The notes below the pieces were generated by a model. The model had not been told where the DNA came from. It saw only the letters and a list, made by a program, of their open reading frames with translations, and searched no databases. A stretch of DNA of 64,000 bases, taken from positions 1 to 64,000 of the forward strand of contig NZ_SMMA01000052.1 in assembly GCF_009711345.1 (NCBI RefSeq). The letters run 5' to 3'. The translations under genes and the position numbers were made by a program. Below are positions 17,436 through 26,935 of the stretch, one piece after another. Numbering within the stretch: the first letter of the stretch is position 1; each line of letters starts with the position of its first letter. Source of the stretch: Pseudovibrio flavus (lineage in GTDB: Bacteria; Pseudomonadota; Alphaproteobacteria; Rhizobiales; Stappiaceae).

Positions 17436-18008
17436 GTGTCAAAAATCATCTATGCCATTGAATATCTAAGTGTATGGGTCGGAAGAGCGTTCGGTTGGTG
17501 CATTCTCATCTTAACGCTATCGGTTTCCTACGAGGTGTTTGTGCGCTACGCGCTTAATGCACCGACCGTATGGGCCTTCGATATGATGGTGCAAATGTAT
17601 GGTGCGCTGTTCTTGATGGCTGGCCCCTATGCGCTCGCTCAGGACGCGCATGTGCGCGGCGACGTCTTTTACCGCCTCATGCCAGTACGCTATCAAGCCT
17701 CCATCGACTTCGTCCTTTACCTGCTATTCTTCTTCCCCGGCATACTGGCTCTGTTTTGGTATGGCGCAGAGATCGCCTCAGACAGTTGGCGTTATCAGGA
17801 AGTCAGCTGGAATAGCCCTGCGCGCATTCAGATTTATTTCTTCAAGACCCTCATCCCGATTGCTGGATTTCTTCTCATTTTACAGGGCATCGCAGAGTTA
17901 CTTCGTTGTTGGAGGGCTATACGAACCGGCAAGTGGATGAAGCGACTGGATGACGTGAAAGAAACCGAAGATTTGCTGATGGAGCAAGAGCCCAGCGCAG
18001 GTCATTGA
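17436..18008 (+). CDS. TRAP transporter small permease, DctQ family
   Basis: A 190-residue inner-membrane protein with four hydrophobic segments (about residues 15-40, 50-70, 90-115 and 130-155) and the DctQ-type phrase YEVFVRYALNAPTVWAFDM. GTG 17436 has GGGGGG about six bases upstream and is preferred to GTG 17424, which starts inside that G tract. The C-terminal tail is acidic. It pairs with the large permease 26 bp downstream. Confidence 0.9.
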   Translation: MSKIIYAIEYLSVWVGRAFGWCILILTLSVSYEVFVRYALNAPTVWAFDMMVQMYGALFLMAGPYALAQDAHVRGDVFYRLMPVRYQASIDFVLYLLFFFPGILALFWYGAEIASDSWRYQEVSWNSPARIQIYFFKTLIPIAGFLLILQGIAELLRCWRAIRTGKWMKRLDDVKETEDLLMEQEPSAGH

Positions 18009-18034
18009 TTTATTTATTTTATTGAGAGCAAACG

Positions 18035-19399
18035 ATGACGAATCCAGAAGTCGCCATTTTGATGCTGTGCCTGTTCATCCTACTGGTGTTATTGGGCTTT
18101 CCCATTGCATTTACGCTGTTGGCTATGGGTGTGGGCTTTGGTTACTACGCCTATTATCAAGGCAATCTCGATAGTTTTGCGGATCTGTTCAACAACAACA
18201 TTTTCTACCTGCTTAACCAGAACACCTACTCTGTGATGGAAAACGACACGCTGGTGGCCATCCCGCTCTTTCTGTTTATGGGATACGTCGTTGAGCGCGC
18301 CAATATCGTCAATCGTCTTTTCTATTCCTTGCAACTTGCAGCTCGGAACCTACCCGGCTCCATGGCAATCGCCGCTCTAATCACCTGCGCGGTATTCTCA
18401 ACGGCTTCAGGAATTGTCGGTGCGGTGGTTACGCTCATGGGTTTGCTCGCATTCCCCGCTATGGCTAACGCCCATTACAACAGGCAGTTCGCAGCTGGTG
18501 TTATTTGCGCTGGCGGTACCCTTGGCATTCTCATCCCCCCATCCATCATGCTTATTGTTTATTCAGCGATCGCAGAGCTATCACCGCTTAGACTTTACGC
18601 AGCCGCTGTTTTTCCCGGCTTGATGTTGGCAGGTCTCTATATTCTCTATGTTATTGCCCGCGTTGGCATCTCCCCTTCAATCGCCCCCAAGCCCAAACAG
18701 GAAGATATACCGCCAGCAGCCCAAATCTATATTGAATTGCTGATATCGTTCGTGCCGCTCACTGTTCTGATTATGCTAGTACTCGGCTCAATTCTCGGAG
18801 GCCTTGCAACACCCGCGGAAGCAGCCGCCATGGGTGCATTGGGCGGGCTGGTACTCGCCTTCCTCTACAGGGCGCTCACTTGGCAGAAAGTGAAAGAAAG
18901 CGTCTTTCTGACTGCAAAAGCTACAGCAATGGTTTGTTGGCTCTTTGTCGGTTCATGGACGTTTGCCTCCGTCTTTTCATACCTTGGCGGTCATGATGTC
19001 ATTGAGCATTGGGTGCTTAGCCTGAACCTTGAACCTTGGCAGTTTCTGGTAATGGTTCAGCTCATCATTTTTATTCTAGGCTGGCCGCTTGAGTGGTCAG
19101 AAATTCTGATCATTTTCGTACCAATATTCCTGCCGATGCTCGATACATTCGGCGTGAACCCCTATTTCTTCGCGATGTTGGTTGCGCTGAACCTCCAAAC
19201 TTCGTTCCTCACCCCGCCCATGGCCATGTCGGCCTATTACCTCAAAGGAGTGCTCCGAAGTCAGATCGAACTGGTCGATATCTTCAAAGGTATCCTGCCT
19301 TATCTAGCCATCGTTATTCTTTCCATGGTTCTCATGTACCAATTCCCAGGGATCGCTCTTTGGCTTCCAGATTATCTCTTTGGTGAGTATATTCCCTAA
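18035..19399 (+). CDS. TRAP transporter large permease, DctM family
   Basis: A 454-residue polytopic permease with around 12 membrane segments, including the family blocks ALITCAVFSTASGIVGAVV, GTLGILIPPSIMLIVYS and LNLQTSFLTPPMAMSAYYLKG. With the upstream receptor and small subunit it forms a sodium-coupled tripartite importer. The amidase follows 24 bp downstream, so the four genes probably form one transcript. Confidence 0.93.
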   Translation: MTNPEVAILMLCLFILLVLLGFPIAFTLLAMGVGFGYYAYYQGNLDSFADLFNNNIFYLLNQNTYSVMENDTLVAIPLFLFMGYVVERANIVNRLFYSLQLAARNLPGSMAIAALITCAVFSTASGIVGAVVTLMGLLAFPAMANAHYNRQFAAGVICAGGTLGILIPPSIMLIVYSAIAELSPLRLYAAAVFPGLMLAGLYILYVIARVGISPSIAPKPKQEDIPPAAQIYIELLISFVPLTVLIMLVLGSILGGLATPAEAAAMGALGGLVLAFLYRALTWQKVKESVFLTAKATAMVCWLFVGSWTFASVFSYLGGHDVIEHWVLSLNLEPWQFLVMVQLIIFILGWPLEWSEILIIFVPIFLPMLDTFGVNPYFFAMLVALNLQTSFLTPPMAMSAYYLKGVLRSQIELVDIFKGILPYLAIVILSMVLMYQFPGIALWLPDYLFGEYIP

Positions 19400-19423
19400 T
19401 TAGAATGAGGTGAGCAGGAATTC

Positions 19424-20746
19424 ATGAGCTATCTATTGAGCGCGAAAGAAGCACGGGATCAAATTCTGGCAGGGACACTAACTTCGGAAGCGTTGGTGCG
19501 ATCCTGTCTGGATAGGATTGATGAAACCGATAATACACTTCACGCTTGGGCTTATGTTGATGCTGAGGGGGCAATTGAACAAGCCCGAGAGCTTGATCAA
19601 ATTCGCAGACAAGGCAAACCCACGGGGCTTCTCCACGGCGTACCTGTTGGCATCAAGGACATAATTGATACCAAAGACATGCCAACAGAACGGGGCTCAC
19701 CGATCTTTCAAGACCGCCGCCCCAAAGATGATGCGGAACTGATCAACTGTCTGAAGGAAGCAGGCGCAATCATTCTTGGAAAAACCGTAACGACAGAACT
19801 AGCGTTTTTACATCCAAGCGAAACACGCAATCCGCACAATATCGCGTACAGCCCGGGCGGTTCTTCGAGCGGATCAGCAGCCGCAGTTGCAGCTTATCAA
19901 GTACCTCTTGCCATCGGAACGCAAACAAATGGGTCTGTCATCCGTCCAGCCTCGTTTTGCGGAGTTTTTGCAACGAAACCGACAAGCGGCGTTATATCGA
20001 GAACTGGCGTTTTGCGAACATCGGTAACCCTCGACCAAGTGGGAGGTTTTGGTAGAAGCCTAGAGGACCTTGCAATCTTGAACGATGCGTTGGCCACCTA
20101 CGACCCTAGAGACATCAACAGCTACCCATATCCCAAGCCCCATTTTCATGAAGGGTATGCGGCAGATCCGCCCGTTACTCCCAATTTAGCGTGGCTCGAC
20201 CTACCCTTTTCTGATCGGCTCTCGGAGGAAGCAACGGCAGCATTTAAGGAACTAAAGTCTGTCCTTAGTCCGATCATGGAGACAATCCCCTGCCCTCCAG
20301 CTTTTGCAGGCCTGCCGGATACTTTGATGACCATTCATCTCTATGAGTTCTGTCAGCATCAGGCAGAAACAATCGAAACCCGATGGTATGACCTTAGTGA
20401 GACGATCAAGCCCTACATCGAAAAAGGACGTGCCATTAGCCACTCCCAATACGAAGAAGCGATCGGCACGAAAACTGCGGCAAGTGACTTCTTCGATGCC
20501 TTTTTCAAGGACTTCGACGCCATTTTGTGCCCTTCCAGCACTGGTGCTGCTCCAACGTTCGAAAAAGGTACAGGAGATCCATGTTTCTCAACTATTTGGA
20601 CACTCTCCGGTTTGCCATGCCTAAACCTGCCTCTTCTTTCCAGCTTGGAAGACATGCCAATGGGCGTGCAATTGATCGGCGGACGCGAAGAAGACGACAG
20701 ATTAATGCGAACCGCCCGCTGGCTACTCAACGAGTTGACTGAATAA
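19424..20746 (+). CDS. Amidase signature family hydrolase
   Basis: A 440-residue amidase-signature enzyme. The Ser-cisSer-Lys triad is visible as Lys in GVPVGIKDIIDT, cis-Ser in YSPGGSSSGSAAAVAA and the nucleophile region TQTNGSVIRPASFCG. It lacks a signal peptide, so it acts in the cytoplasm. Being co-transcribed with a TRAP importer and followed by a hydroxyacid dehydrogenase, it may hydrolyse an imported amide to an acid. GatA is unlikely without GatB/GatC neighbours and with divergent C-terminal sequence. Confidence 0.88.
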   Translation: MSYLLSAKEARDQILAGTLTSEALVRSCLDRIDETDNTLHAWAYVDAEGAIEQARELDQIRRQGKPTGLLHGVPVGIKDIIDTKDMPTERGSPIFQDRRPKDDAELINCLKEAGAIILGKTVTTELAFLHPSETRNPHNIAYSPGGSSSGSAAAVAAYQVPLAIGTQTNGSVIRPASFCGVFATKPTSGVISRTGVLRTSVTLDQVGGFGRSLEDLAILNDALATYDPRDINSYPYPKPHFHEGYAADPPVTPNLAWLDLPFSDRLSEEATAAFKELKSVLSPIMETIPCPPAFAGLPDTLMTIHLYEFCQHQAETIETRWYDLSETIKPYIEKGRAISHSQYEEAIGTKTAASDFFDAFFKDFDAILCPSSTGAAPTFEKGTGDPCFSTIWTLSGLPCLNLPLLSSLEDMPMGVQLIGGREEDDRLMRTARWLLNELTE

Positions 20747-20769
20747 AGACTAACTAGAGAGGTATGCCT

Positions 20770-20979
20770 ATGCCGCCACGCTTTATACTGATCCTCTTTG
20801 CTCTTCTGGCAACGCTGCTATTTGCTGCGTTTATTCTTGGTTTGGCCGAGAGCATATCCAGTGGCTTCGCAGGTTTCTGGGGTGGGCTGCCGTTCTGGGT
20901 CATTACTGTCTTTGTGCTTTGCCTCGCTCTCTATGACTTCTGGGAGGACTGCGTCAAAGAACTAAGGAAACAAAGATGA
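20770..20979 (+). CDS. Small two-segment membrane protein
   Basis: A 69-residue protein with two predicted membrane helices (about residues 4-24 and 34-53), a short charged C-terminus and no recognised family. ATG 20770 is favoured over ATG 20764, since GAGAGG lies seven bases from the former but only one from the latter. It overlaps the downstream dehydrogenase start as ATGA and follows the amidase by 23 bp, so it belongs to the TRAP operon. Confidence 0.65.
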   Translation: MPPRFILILFALLATLLFAAFILGLAESISSGFAGFWGGLPFWVITVFVLCLALYDFWEDCVKELRKQR

Positions 20980-21938
20980 ACAAGCCTGTTTTATGGATCA
21001 CCCGTCGCCTGTCTGATGCCGCGCTGGAGCGTGCGCAGAAGGATTATGACACCATCATCAACTGGCACGATGATCCACCATCACAGGAACAAATCATCGC
21101 AATGAGTGCAAAGGTTGATGCCATATTGCCGTGCCATTCCGAAATTTTTGACCGGCAAACGACCGAGCAATTAAACGATCGGCTCAAGATAATTGCCAAT
21201 CATTCAGTCGGTGTCGATCATTGTGATCTTGCAGCGCTCGCCCAGAAGGGAATTCGCGTCACAAACACACCAGATGTGCTGTCTGACGCAACGGCGGAGA
21301 TCGCGCTCCTCCTTATGCTTGGGGCTGCACGGCGCGCCGTAGAGGGAGATGCGCTTGTTCGCAATGGAAAGTGGGAAACATGGAGCCCCTCCTTCATGGT
21401 TGGGAAACAGGTAAGCGGCGCTCGACTAGGTATTATCGGGATGGGCCGCGTTGGCAGGGCTATGGCCCGAAATGCCCGCGGCCTTAATATGGAGGTACAT
21501 TATTTCAATCGCAGCCGTCTATCGGCTGAGTTAGAGCAAGGCGCTATCTATCATGACACCCTCGATAGCCTCCTCCCCGACTGTGACTTCCTGTCCCTAC
21601 ACTGTCCGGCAACGCCAGAAACAACAGGCATAATGAATGCAGCCCGTTTTGCGCAGATGCCAAAACAGTCAGTTTTCGTTAACACCGCAAGAGGCGCGCT
21701 GGTTGTCGAGGAAGACCTTATTGCCTCATTGCAAGACGGCCAGTTATTCGCAGCAGGGCTAGATTGCTTTGTGAACGAGCCCGGCGGCAACCCTGAGTTT
21801 GCCAAGCTACCCAATGTCTTTATGCTTCCACATATAGGTAGCGCAACAGACCGTACGCGAGATGCAATGGGCTTTCGCGCTCTTGATAATCTTGACGCAT
21901 TCTTTGCAGGCAAAATTCCGCAAGATCTAGTTGCCTAG
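20976..21938 (+). CDS. D-2-hydroxyacid dehydrogenase (glyoxylate/hydroxypyruvate reductase-like)
   Basis: A 320-residue NAD(P)-dependent dehydrogenase. The intact Rossmann motif GIIGMGRVGRAM, catalytic Arg in VNTARGALVVEEDL, Glu in VNEPGG and His in MLPHIGSAT are all present. It resembles GyaR-type glyoxylate reductases. It is translationally coupled to the small membrane protein at the end of the TRAP-amidase operon, implying interconversion of a 2-keto and 2-hydroxy acid derived from the imported compound. Confidence 0.88.
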   Translation: MNKPVLWITRRLSDAALERAQKDYDTIINWHDDPPSQEQIIAMSAKVDAILPCHSEIFDRQTTEQLNDRLKIIANHSVGVDHCDLAALAQKGIRVTNTPDVLSDATAEIALLLMLGAARRAVEGDALVRNGKWETWSPSFMVGKQVSGARLGIIGMGRVGRAMARNARGLNMEVHYFNRSRLSAELEQGAIYHDTLDSLLPDCDFLSLHCPATPETTGIMNAARFAQMPKQSVFVNTARGALVVEEDLIASLQDGQLFAAGLDCFVNEPGGNPEFAKLPNVFMLPHIGSATDRTRDAMGFRALDNLDAFFAGKIPQDLVA

Positions 21939-21955
21939 ACAAGCAAACATCACTC

Positions 21956-22720
21956 CTATCCGATAATGCGATAACCGCCATCAATCGGGTGAATTACACC
22001 TGTGGTATTGTGGGCTTCATTACTGGCAAGGAAAGCGGCATACGCGCCGATATCGTCGATAGTCGCCAAGGCATGCGTTGGAGCTTTCTCTGCGGCTTTT
22101 GCCAGCATTCTATCAAAATGGGCAATACCGCTCGCTGCTCTCGTAGCAAGTGGCCCCGGTGACAATGCGTGAACAGAAATTCCTTTATTTCCAAGCTCTG
22201 CAGCAACGTAGCGCGTTGTGCTTTCCAGCGCAGCTTTTACCGGCCCCATGATGTTGTAGTGTGACACAACCTTTTCAGATCCATAAAAGCTCACGGTAAG
22301 AATGGTTCCGCCTGGCCCCATTAAGGGCTCAGCCCGCTTTATAAGCCGCAAAAACGAATGAACGGAAATGTCCATCGCCATGGCAAAGCCCTCGGCGGAG
22401 CAATCAATCACACGTCCATGAAGATCGTCTTTTGGGCAAAACGCTATGGAGTGTATGAGGATATCCAAAGAACCCCACTGCTCTCGAATTTGCTCGAATA
22501 ACGCGTCGAGTTGCACCGCACTGCTGACATCCAAGGGGGCGAAAATCGGCGCTTCCAGCTCTTCCGCTAAAGGGCGAACGTACGGCTCTGCTTTCTCATT
22601 TAGGTAGGTTACTGCTATCTCGGCCCCTTGAGCACGCAATGCCCGTGCGCAGCCCCATGCTATCGACTGGTCATTTGCTACACCAACGACCAAAGCCCTT
22701 TTGCCTTTCAAAGAAAACAT
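21956..22720 (-). CDS. fabI: Enoyl-[acyl-carrier-protein] reductase, FabI family
   Basis: A 254-residue FabI-type SDR reducing trans-2-enoyl-ACP with NADH. The nucleotide-binding segment reads VVGVANDQSIAWG. SFYGSEKVVSHYNIMGPVKAALES holds the Tyr-x6-Lys pair typical of FabI. ATG 22720 is chosen: it starts MFSLKGKRALVV with GGAAGG five bases upstream, whereas the 14-residue extension to 22762 looks non-native. It stands alone on the minus strand, not in a fatty-acid cluster, so it may be a secondary FabI paralogue. Confidence 0.85.
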   Translation of the reverse strand: MFSLKGKRALVVGVANDQSIAWGCARALRAQGAEIAVTYLNEKAEPYVRPLAEELEAPIFAPLDVSSAVQLDALFEQIREQWGSLDILIHSIAFCPKDDLHGRVIDCSAEGFAMAMDISVHSFLRLIKRAEPLMGPGGTILTVSFYGSEKVVSHYNIMGPVKAALESTTRYVAAELGNKGISVHALSPGPLATRAASGIAHFDRMLAKAAEKAPTHALATIDDIGAYAAFLASNEAHNTTGVIHPIDGGYRIIG

Positions 22721-22859
22721 AGTGCCTTCCACGCTCCTCATACACATTTGGTAGACACTCATGGTAGCCCCTTAAATATAAATGGACGTTGAAATTGCCC
22801 TAGCGTTTTCAATCGGGTTTCATGATGATTGAGTAAGAACCGCTTGCAGAGGTAGCTCA

Positions 22860-24356
22860 ATGACAACGGACGCCAAACAGCTTTTTATCGGCTTATCAAC
22901 CAAGCCGGAGTATCTCAATTTAAAGCGTGCCAATCGACATGGGCTCATCGCCGGAGCCACAGGAACTGGAAAAACCGTTACGCTCCAAATTCTTGCGGAA
23001 GGTTTTGCTAAAGCTGGCGTGCCAGTGTTTTGCGCGGATGTGAAAGGCGACTTAAGCGGCATTGCAGCAAAAGGTGAATCGAAAGATTTTCTGATTAAAA
23101 GAGCTCAGGAAGTCGGGCTGGAGAACACGTACACCTTCCATGCTTTTCCTAGCGTGTTCTGGGATCTATTTGCAGAGCAGGGGCATCCGGTTCGTACAAC
23201 GCTTTCAGAAGTTGGCCCTCTACTTCTCTCACAACTATTGGAATTGAACGAAACGCAGGAAGGTGTTCTCAACATCGCTTTCACGGTCGCAGACAACGAA
23301 GGGCTGCTGCTGCTCGACCTGAAAGATCTAAGAGCACTTCTAGAAAACATCAGTGACAGAAGAAGCGAACTTTCAAAACGTTATGGAAACATATCCGCCG
23401 CATCCATTGGCGCGATACAGCGCCGCCTCCTCGTACTGGAGCGTCAAGGGGCAGACCTCTTTTTCGGTGAGCCCGCTCTGGCAATAACGGACTTTATAAG
23501 CCGTGCCGCAGATGGCCAAGGCACCATCAATATTCTGGCAGCGGATAAATTGATGCTCTCGCCCAAACTTTACGGCGTATTCCTGCTTTGGCTTTTGTCC
23601 GAGCTGTTTGAAGAACTTCCAGAGATTGGAGACCCCGAAAAGCCGAAGCTGGTCTTCTTTTTTGATGAAGCTCACCTACTGTTTGATCAAGCCCCAAAGG
23701 CATTGATTGAAAAGGTGGAACAAGTGGTCCGCCTCATTCGATCCAAGGGTGTTGGTGTTTATTTCATTACCCAAAGCCCGTTGGACATACCGGAAGAAAT
23801 TTTAGGCCAACTGGGCAACCGTATTCAGCACGCTCTGCGGGCTTTCACTCCAAGGGACCAGAAAGCCGTTCGTGCTGCCGCGCAAACTTTCAGGCCAAAC
23901 CCCGACCTTGATACGCAAAGCGCGATCATGGAACTAGGCGTGGGTGAGGCTCTGGTTTCGACCCTCGATAGTAAGGGTGTGCCAACCCCAGTCCAACGTA
24001 CTCTCATTCGCCCACCCTGCGCGCGCATAGGCCCGCTTTCTCAGGAGGAAAGAGCCAAGCTCATCAAGCAAAGCCATTTCTTTGGTAAGTATGAAGATAC
24101 CTACGACAGGCAATCGGCCTACGAGATGCTGCAGGCAAGAGCCGACAAAATAGTCGCGGCGATCAGCGAACCAATGGGATCGCCAGTACCGGAAATAAAA
24201 CCCCAAGAGCCTGCGCCGGAAAAGCGCCCATCCAAGAGGCGTAGACGCGAGAGCCCTATGGAAGCCGGATTAAAATCTGCAGCGCGAAGCATAGGGACGT
24301 CACTAGGACGCGCCCTCATTCGTGGCATACTTGGTACGTTCAAGAAGGGCTTTTGA
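22860..24356 (+). CDS. HerA-like/DUF853 ATPase
   Basis: A 498-residue P-loop ATPase of the helicase HerA-like DUF853 (YjgR) family. Walker A is [12 protein letters not shown] near residue 35, Walker [15 protein letters not shown] near 265, and the sensor-like [15 protein letters not shown] follows. The C-terminus is basic ([11 protein letters not shown]) and ends in a hydrophobic Gly-rich helix-like segment. Despite the name, its function in proteobacteria is not established. It has no NurA partner here and probably forms its own unit. Confidence 0.85.
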   Translation: MTTDAKQLFIGLSTKPEYLNLKRANRHGLIAGATGTGKTVTLQILAEGFAKAGVPVFCADVKGDLSGIAAKGESKDFLIKRAQEVGLENTYTFHAFPSVFWDLFAEQGHPVRTTLSEVGPLLLSQLLELNETQEGVLNIAFTVADNEGLLLLDLKDLRALLENISDRRSELSKRYGNISAASIGAIQRRLLVLERQGADLFFGEPALAITDFISRAADGQGTINILAADKLMLSPKLYGVFLLWLLSELFEELPEIGDPEKPKLVFFFDEAHLLFDQAPKALIEKVEQVVRLIRSKGVGVYFITQSPLDIPEEILGQLGNRIQHALRAFTPRDQKAVRAAAQTFRPNPDLDTQSAIMELGVGEALVSTLDSKGVPTPVQRTLIRPPCARIGPLSQEERAKLIKQSHFFGKYEDTYDRQSAYEMLQARADKIVAAISEPMGSPVPEIKPQEPAPEKRPSKRRRRESPMEAGLKSAARSIGTSLGRALIRGILGTFKKGF

Positions 24357-24418
24357 CCCAGAGGTCCATCTGGTCTGCACCTGCGTAACTATTCCAAACT
24401 TCACGAAGGAGCGGAACT

Positions 24419-25138
24419 CTGGAACCTGCAATCGTTATATACGGCGCTTCTGGTGCAATCGGCTCTGCCATGGCAGACCAACTAGCGCTTAACAACCCTG
24501 ATACCAAGGTGTTTGCCTTTTCGCGGCGGCCCCACCCATACGCAAGAGGCAACATCGAGAATATTGCTCTGGATGACTTTAGGGAAGCTGCGCTAGCGGA
24601 GTGTATTAAAAAGGTTTCCAGTAAACACTCCATTCGGACCGCCATAGCCTGTAGCGGTATGCTTTCAGACGCAGATACAAAGCCTGAGAAGTCCTTGAGA
24701 GCGGTGACGGGTGAAAGTATGGAGAGGCTCTTCTTCGTAAACACAGTGATACCGTCCCTATTTCTAAAACATGCGATCTTAAATGCACCGCGCAATGTAC
24801 CCTATACAGCCGCGGCAATCTCAGCCCGTGTGGGCAGCATTTCAGATAACCAATTGGGCGGCTGGTACTCCTACAGAGCATCCAAGGCCGCACTGAATAT
24901 GATTATCAAAACCGCAGCTATAGAGGCGACGCGCCTCAACAAGCAATCAGCCGTTATTGGCCTGCATCCCGGCACTGTAAACAGTGCGCTTTCCAAACCT
25001 TTCCAAACGTCGGTGCCGGAAGGAAAGCTGTTCTCGCCCGAGCAATCCGCCAAGCACCTCGTTCAAGTTCTTGCAAGTGTTACACCCGCCCAAACAGGAG
25101 GCTGCTTCGCTTGGGATGGCGAAGAAATACAGCCGTAA
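24419..25138 (+). CDS. Short-chain dehydrogenase/reductase with probable CTG start
   Basis: A 239-residue SDR. The cofactor-binding GASGAIGSAMAD and the catalytic YSYRASKAAL (Tyr-x3-Lys) are present, and the C-terminus PGTVNSALSKPF is typical of C-factor-like SDRs. The reading frame opens at 24389 and has no ATG, GTG or TTG before ATG 24470, yet the glycine-rich loop lies upstream of that ATG. CTG 24419 has AAGGAG seven bases upstream and restores the full fold, so it is taken as the start. It lies 62 bp after the HerA-like gene. Substrate unknown. Confidence 0.75.
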   Translation: MEPAIVIYGASGAIGSAMADQLALNNPDTKVFAFSRRPHPYARGNIENIALDDFREAALAECIKKVSSKHSIRTAIACSGMLSDADTKPEKSLRAVTGESMERLFFVNTVIPSLFLKHAILNAPRNVPYTAAAISARVGSISDNQLGGWYSYRASKAALNMIIKTAAIEATRLNKQSAVIGLHPGTVNSALSKPFQTSVPEGKLFSPEQSAKHLVQVLASVTPAQTGGCFAWDGEEIQP

Positions 25139-25254
25139 GAAACGAAAATATGCTCAACGGTTCCCTTACATAAACTCCACGGAACCGTAGTGGAAAACCC
25201 ATACAAATTCGCTAGACTACTAGGCAAAGAAACATCTAACCCTAGGAGATGCCA

Positions 25255-25698
25255 ATGAAGGGGCCGCACATAAACCTCTTTGATGTTCTTGCATACGCTG
25301 GCACGCTCCCGTTTATCTTCTGCGCTGGCGCACTTTCAATGGGCTATACAGAGCTTCCGCACGTGGGCACACTCCATGAAATACTTGCCAGCTACACATT
25401 GATGATCCTCACTTTTATGGCAGGAACCCACTGGGGTGAGTACATCGCGGGCAACGTCCATAATGAAATCAACTTGCTAGTGACATCAAATGTAATCGCT
25501 CTAGGTGGCTGGATACTGTTTTTGCTAGCCCCGCCCTACACATTCTTTATCGGCTGTATTGCGTTGTTCATCACGCTGCTTTGGATAGAGTGGACCCTTC
25601 ATCGTCATAAGCTCATTGGCTTCAAATACTTCCGCATGCGCATCACTGCCACAGCCATTGTAACCCTGTCTTTACTCGTCGCAGCCTTTGCCCCTTAG
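25255..25698 (+). CDS. DUF3429 family membrane protein
   Basis: A 147-residue protein with about five hydrophobic helices and the family signature LTFMAGTHWGEY. ATG 25255 lies six bases after AGGAG; ATG 25249 directly abuts it and is rejected. The function of DUF3429 is not known. A plus-strand MFS gene follows 54 bp downstream. Confidence 0.8.
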   Translation: MKGPHINLFDVLAYAGTLPFIFCAGALSMGYTELPHVGTLHEILASYTLMILTFMAGTHWGEYIAGNVHNEINLLVTSNVIALGGWILFLLAPPYTFFIGCIALFITLLWIEWTLHRHKLIGFKYFRMRITATAIVTLSLLVAAFAP

Positions 25699-25752
25699 CG
25701 CAGCAAATCAAACGACGCATTGCATATTTCAACTACTTTTTTGAGGTCTCTC

Positions 25753-26910
25753 TTGGAACTCGCCCAAACCACCCGTTCGTCGAAAGACATTTCCCTCATT
25801 CGGCTTATCTTCTTCATGCAGCCGATTATCTTTGGCGCATGGTTTCCGCGCATCGCGCAGGTACAAACGCAGCTTGGGGTGTCCGACGGGGCCCTTGCTA
25901 TCGCTCTGACAGGCATGCCGATTGGCCTTATGCTTACCCTCACGTTCGCAGGTGGCGTAGTTGGTCGATACGGATTACGGCCGGTCTTTTTGAGCAGCTT
26001 TGTCTTCTTCTTTATTGCCATTCCAGCAGCTGCCGCTTCGCCATCCATCTTCATTTTGTTCGGAATGCTGGCACTTGCAGGGGTAACGGTTGCGCTTTTA
26101 GAGCTCGCGATGAATGTCGCGGCAGATCAGATCGAGCGCAGAAGCGGTAAGCTCATCATGTCATCGTGTCACGGCTTTTGGAGCCTTGGTGTTCTGGTCG
26201 GCAGTTTGATCGGGTCGTGGTTTGCCTATCAAGGCATCTCCCCGTTCCATTCGCTAGGCCTTATTGGCTTGATAATGCTGGCACCTTGCCTGTTCGCTGT
26301 TGCCGCACTTTCGGATATCTCGGTACCGACGAGTAAAGAGGCCAAGTCCAGACCGCGCCTGACGATGCCACTCATTCTTCTTTGTCTCTTCCTGTTTGGC
26401 ATTGCACTTACAGAAGGGGCTATGGCGGATTGGTCGGCTATTTTTATGCGCGATATTTTTGGTGCAAACGATGGTGAGCAAGGCCTAGCGTATTCGGCAT
26501 TCGCAGGCTGTATGGCACTTGGCAGGTTTTGCGGCGATGCACTTCGCGCCTCCCTTGGTGCCAAAAACACCGCACGCTTAACAGTGCTTCTTTGCATAGT
26601 AGGGCTGTTTACGCTGGTAGCATCGCCAGTTCTTGAGCTATCGCTGCTGGGCTTTGCGCTTATGGGCTTGGGTGCTTCCACCGGCTTCCCGCTGGCAATA
26701 ACCGCAGCATCTGAAAAAGGCGGAACCTCTCCTGCGGCCAACGTGGCTCTGGTTTCACAAATAGGCATGGCAGGCTTTCTGATCGGCCCACTGATCATCG
26801 GAACCGCATCAGACTTCGTTGGCATTAAGCTTGCGTTTTTATTGATGTTCCCGCTGCTACTTATGAGCCTTTTCACATCGGCTTCGGTGACACAGAAAAC
26901 AGACCAATAA
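25753..26910 (+). CDS. Major facilitator superfamily transporter (YbjJ-like), TTG start
   Basis: A 385-residue MFS protein with 12 predicted membrane segments; GVVGRYGLRPVF is a loop 2-3 motif-A-like sequence. TTG 25753 is preferred because GAGG lies six bases upstream and translation MELAQTTRSSKD leads straight into the first helix; an upstream TTG at 25720 lacks such a site. It resembles the YbjJ/fucose-permease-like branch. Substrate unknown. Confidence 0.8.
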   Translation: MELAQTTRSSKDISLIRLIFFMQPIIFGAWFPRIAQVQTQLGVSDGALAIALTGMPIGLMLTLTFAGGVVGRYGLRPVFLSSFVFFFIAIPAAAASPSIFILFGMLALAGVTVALLELAMNVAADQIERRSGKLIMSSCHGFWSLGVLVGSLIGSWFAYQGISPFHSLGLIGLIMLAPCLFAVAALSDISVPTSKEAKSRPRLTMPLILLCLFLFGIALTEGAMADWSAIFMRDIFGANDGEQGLAYSAFAGCMALGRFCGDALRASLGAKNTARLTVLLCIVGLFTLVASPVLELSLLGFALMGLGASTGFPLAITAASEKGGTSPAANVALVSQIGMAGFLIGPLIIGTASDFVGIKLAFLLMFPLLLMSLFTSASVTQKTDQ

Positions 26911-26932
26911 AAAAGGGCCTCAAGGCCCTTTT
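26911..26932. terminator. Bidirectional terminator between MFS and pstS-like genes
   Basis: AAAAGGGCCT/AGGCCCTTTT forms a nearly perfect palindrome with T runs on both strands, between two convergent genes. Confidence 0.9.
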
Positions 26933-26935
26933 CTC

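Noticed and set aside
24470-25138. ATG 24470 as start of the SDR
   Set aside because: It would remove the cofactor-binding loop; CTG 24419 has an ideal ribosome-binding site and restores the fold.
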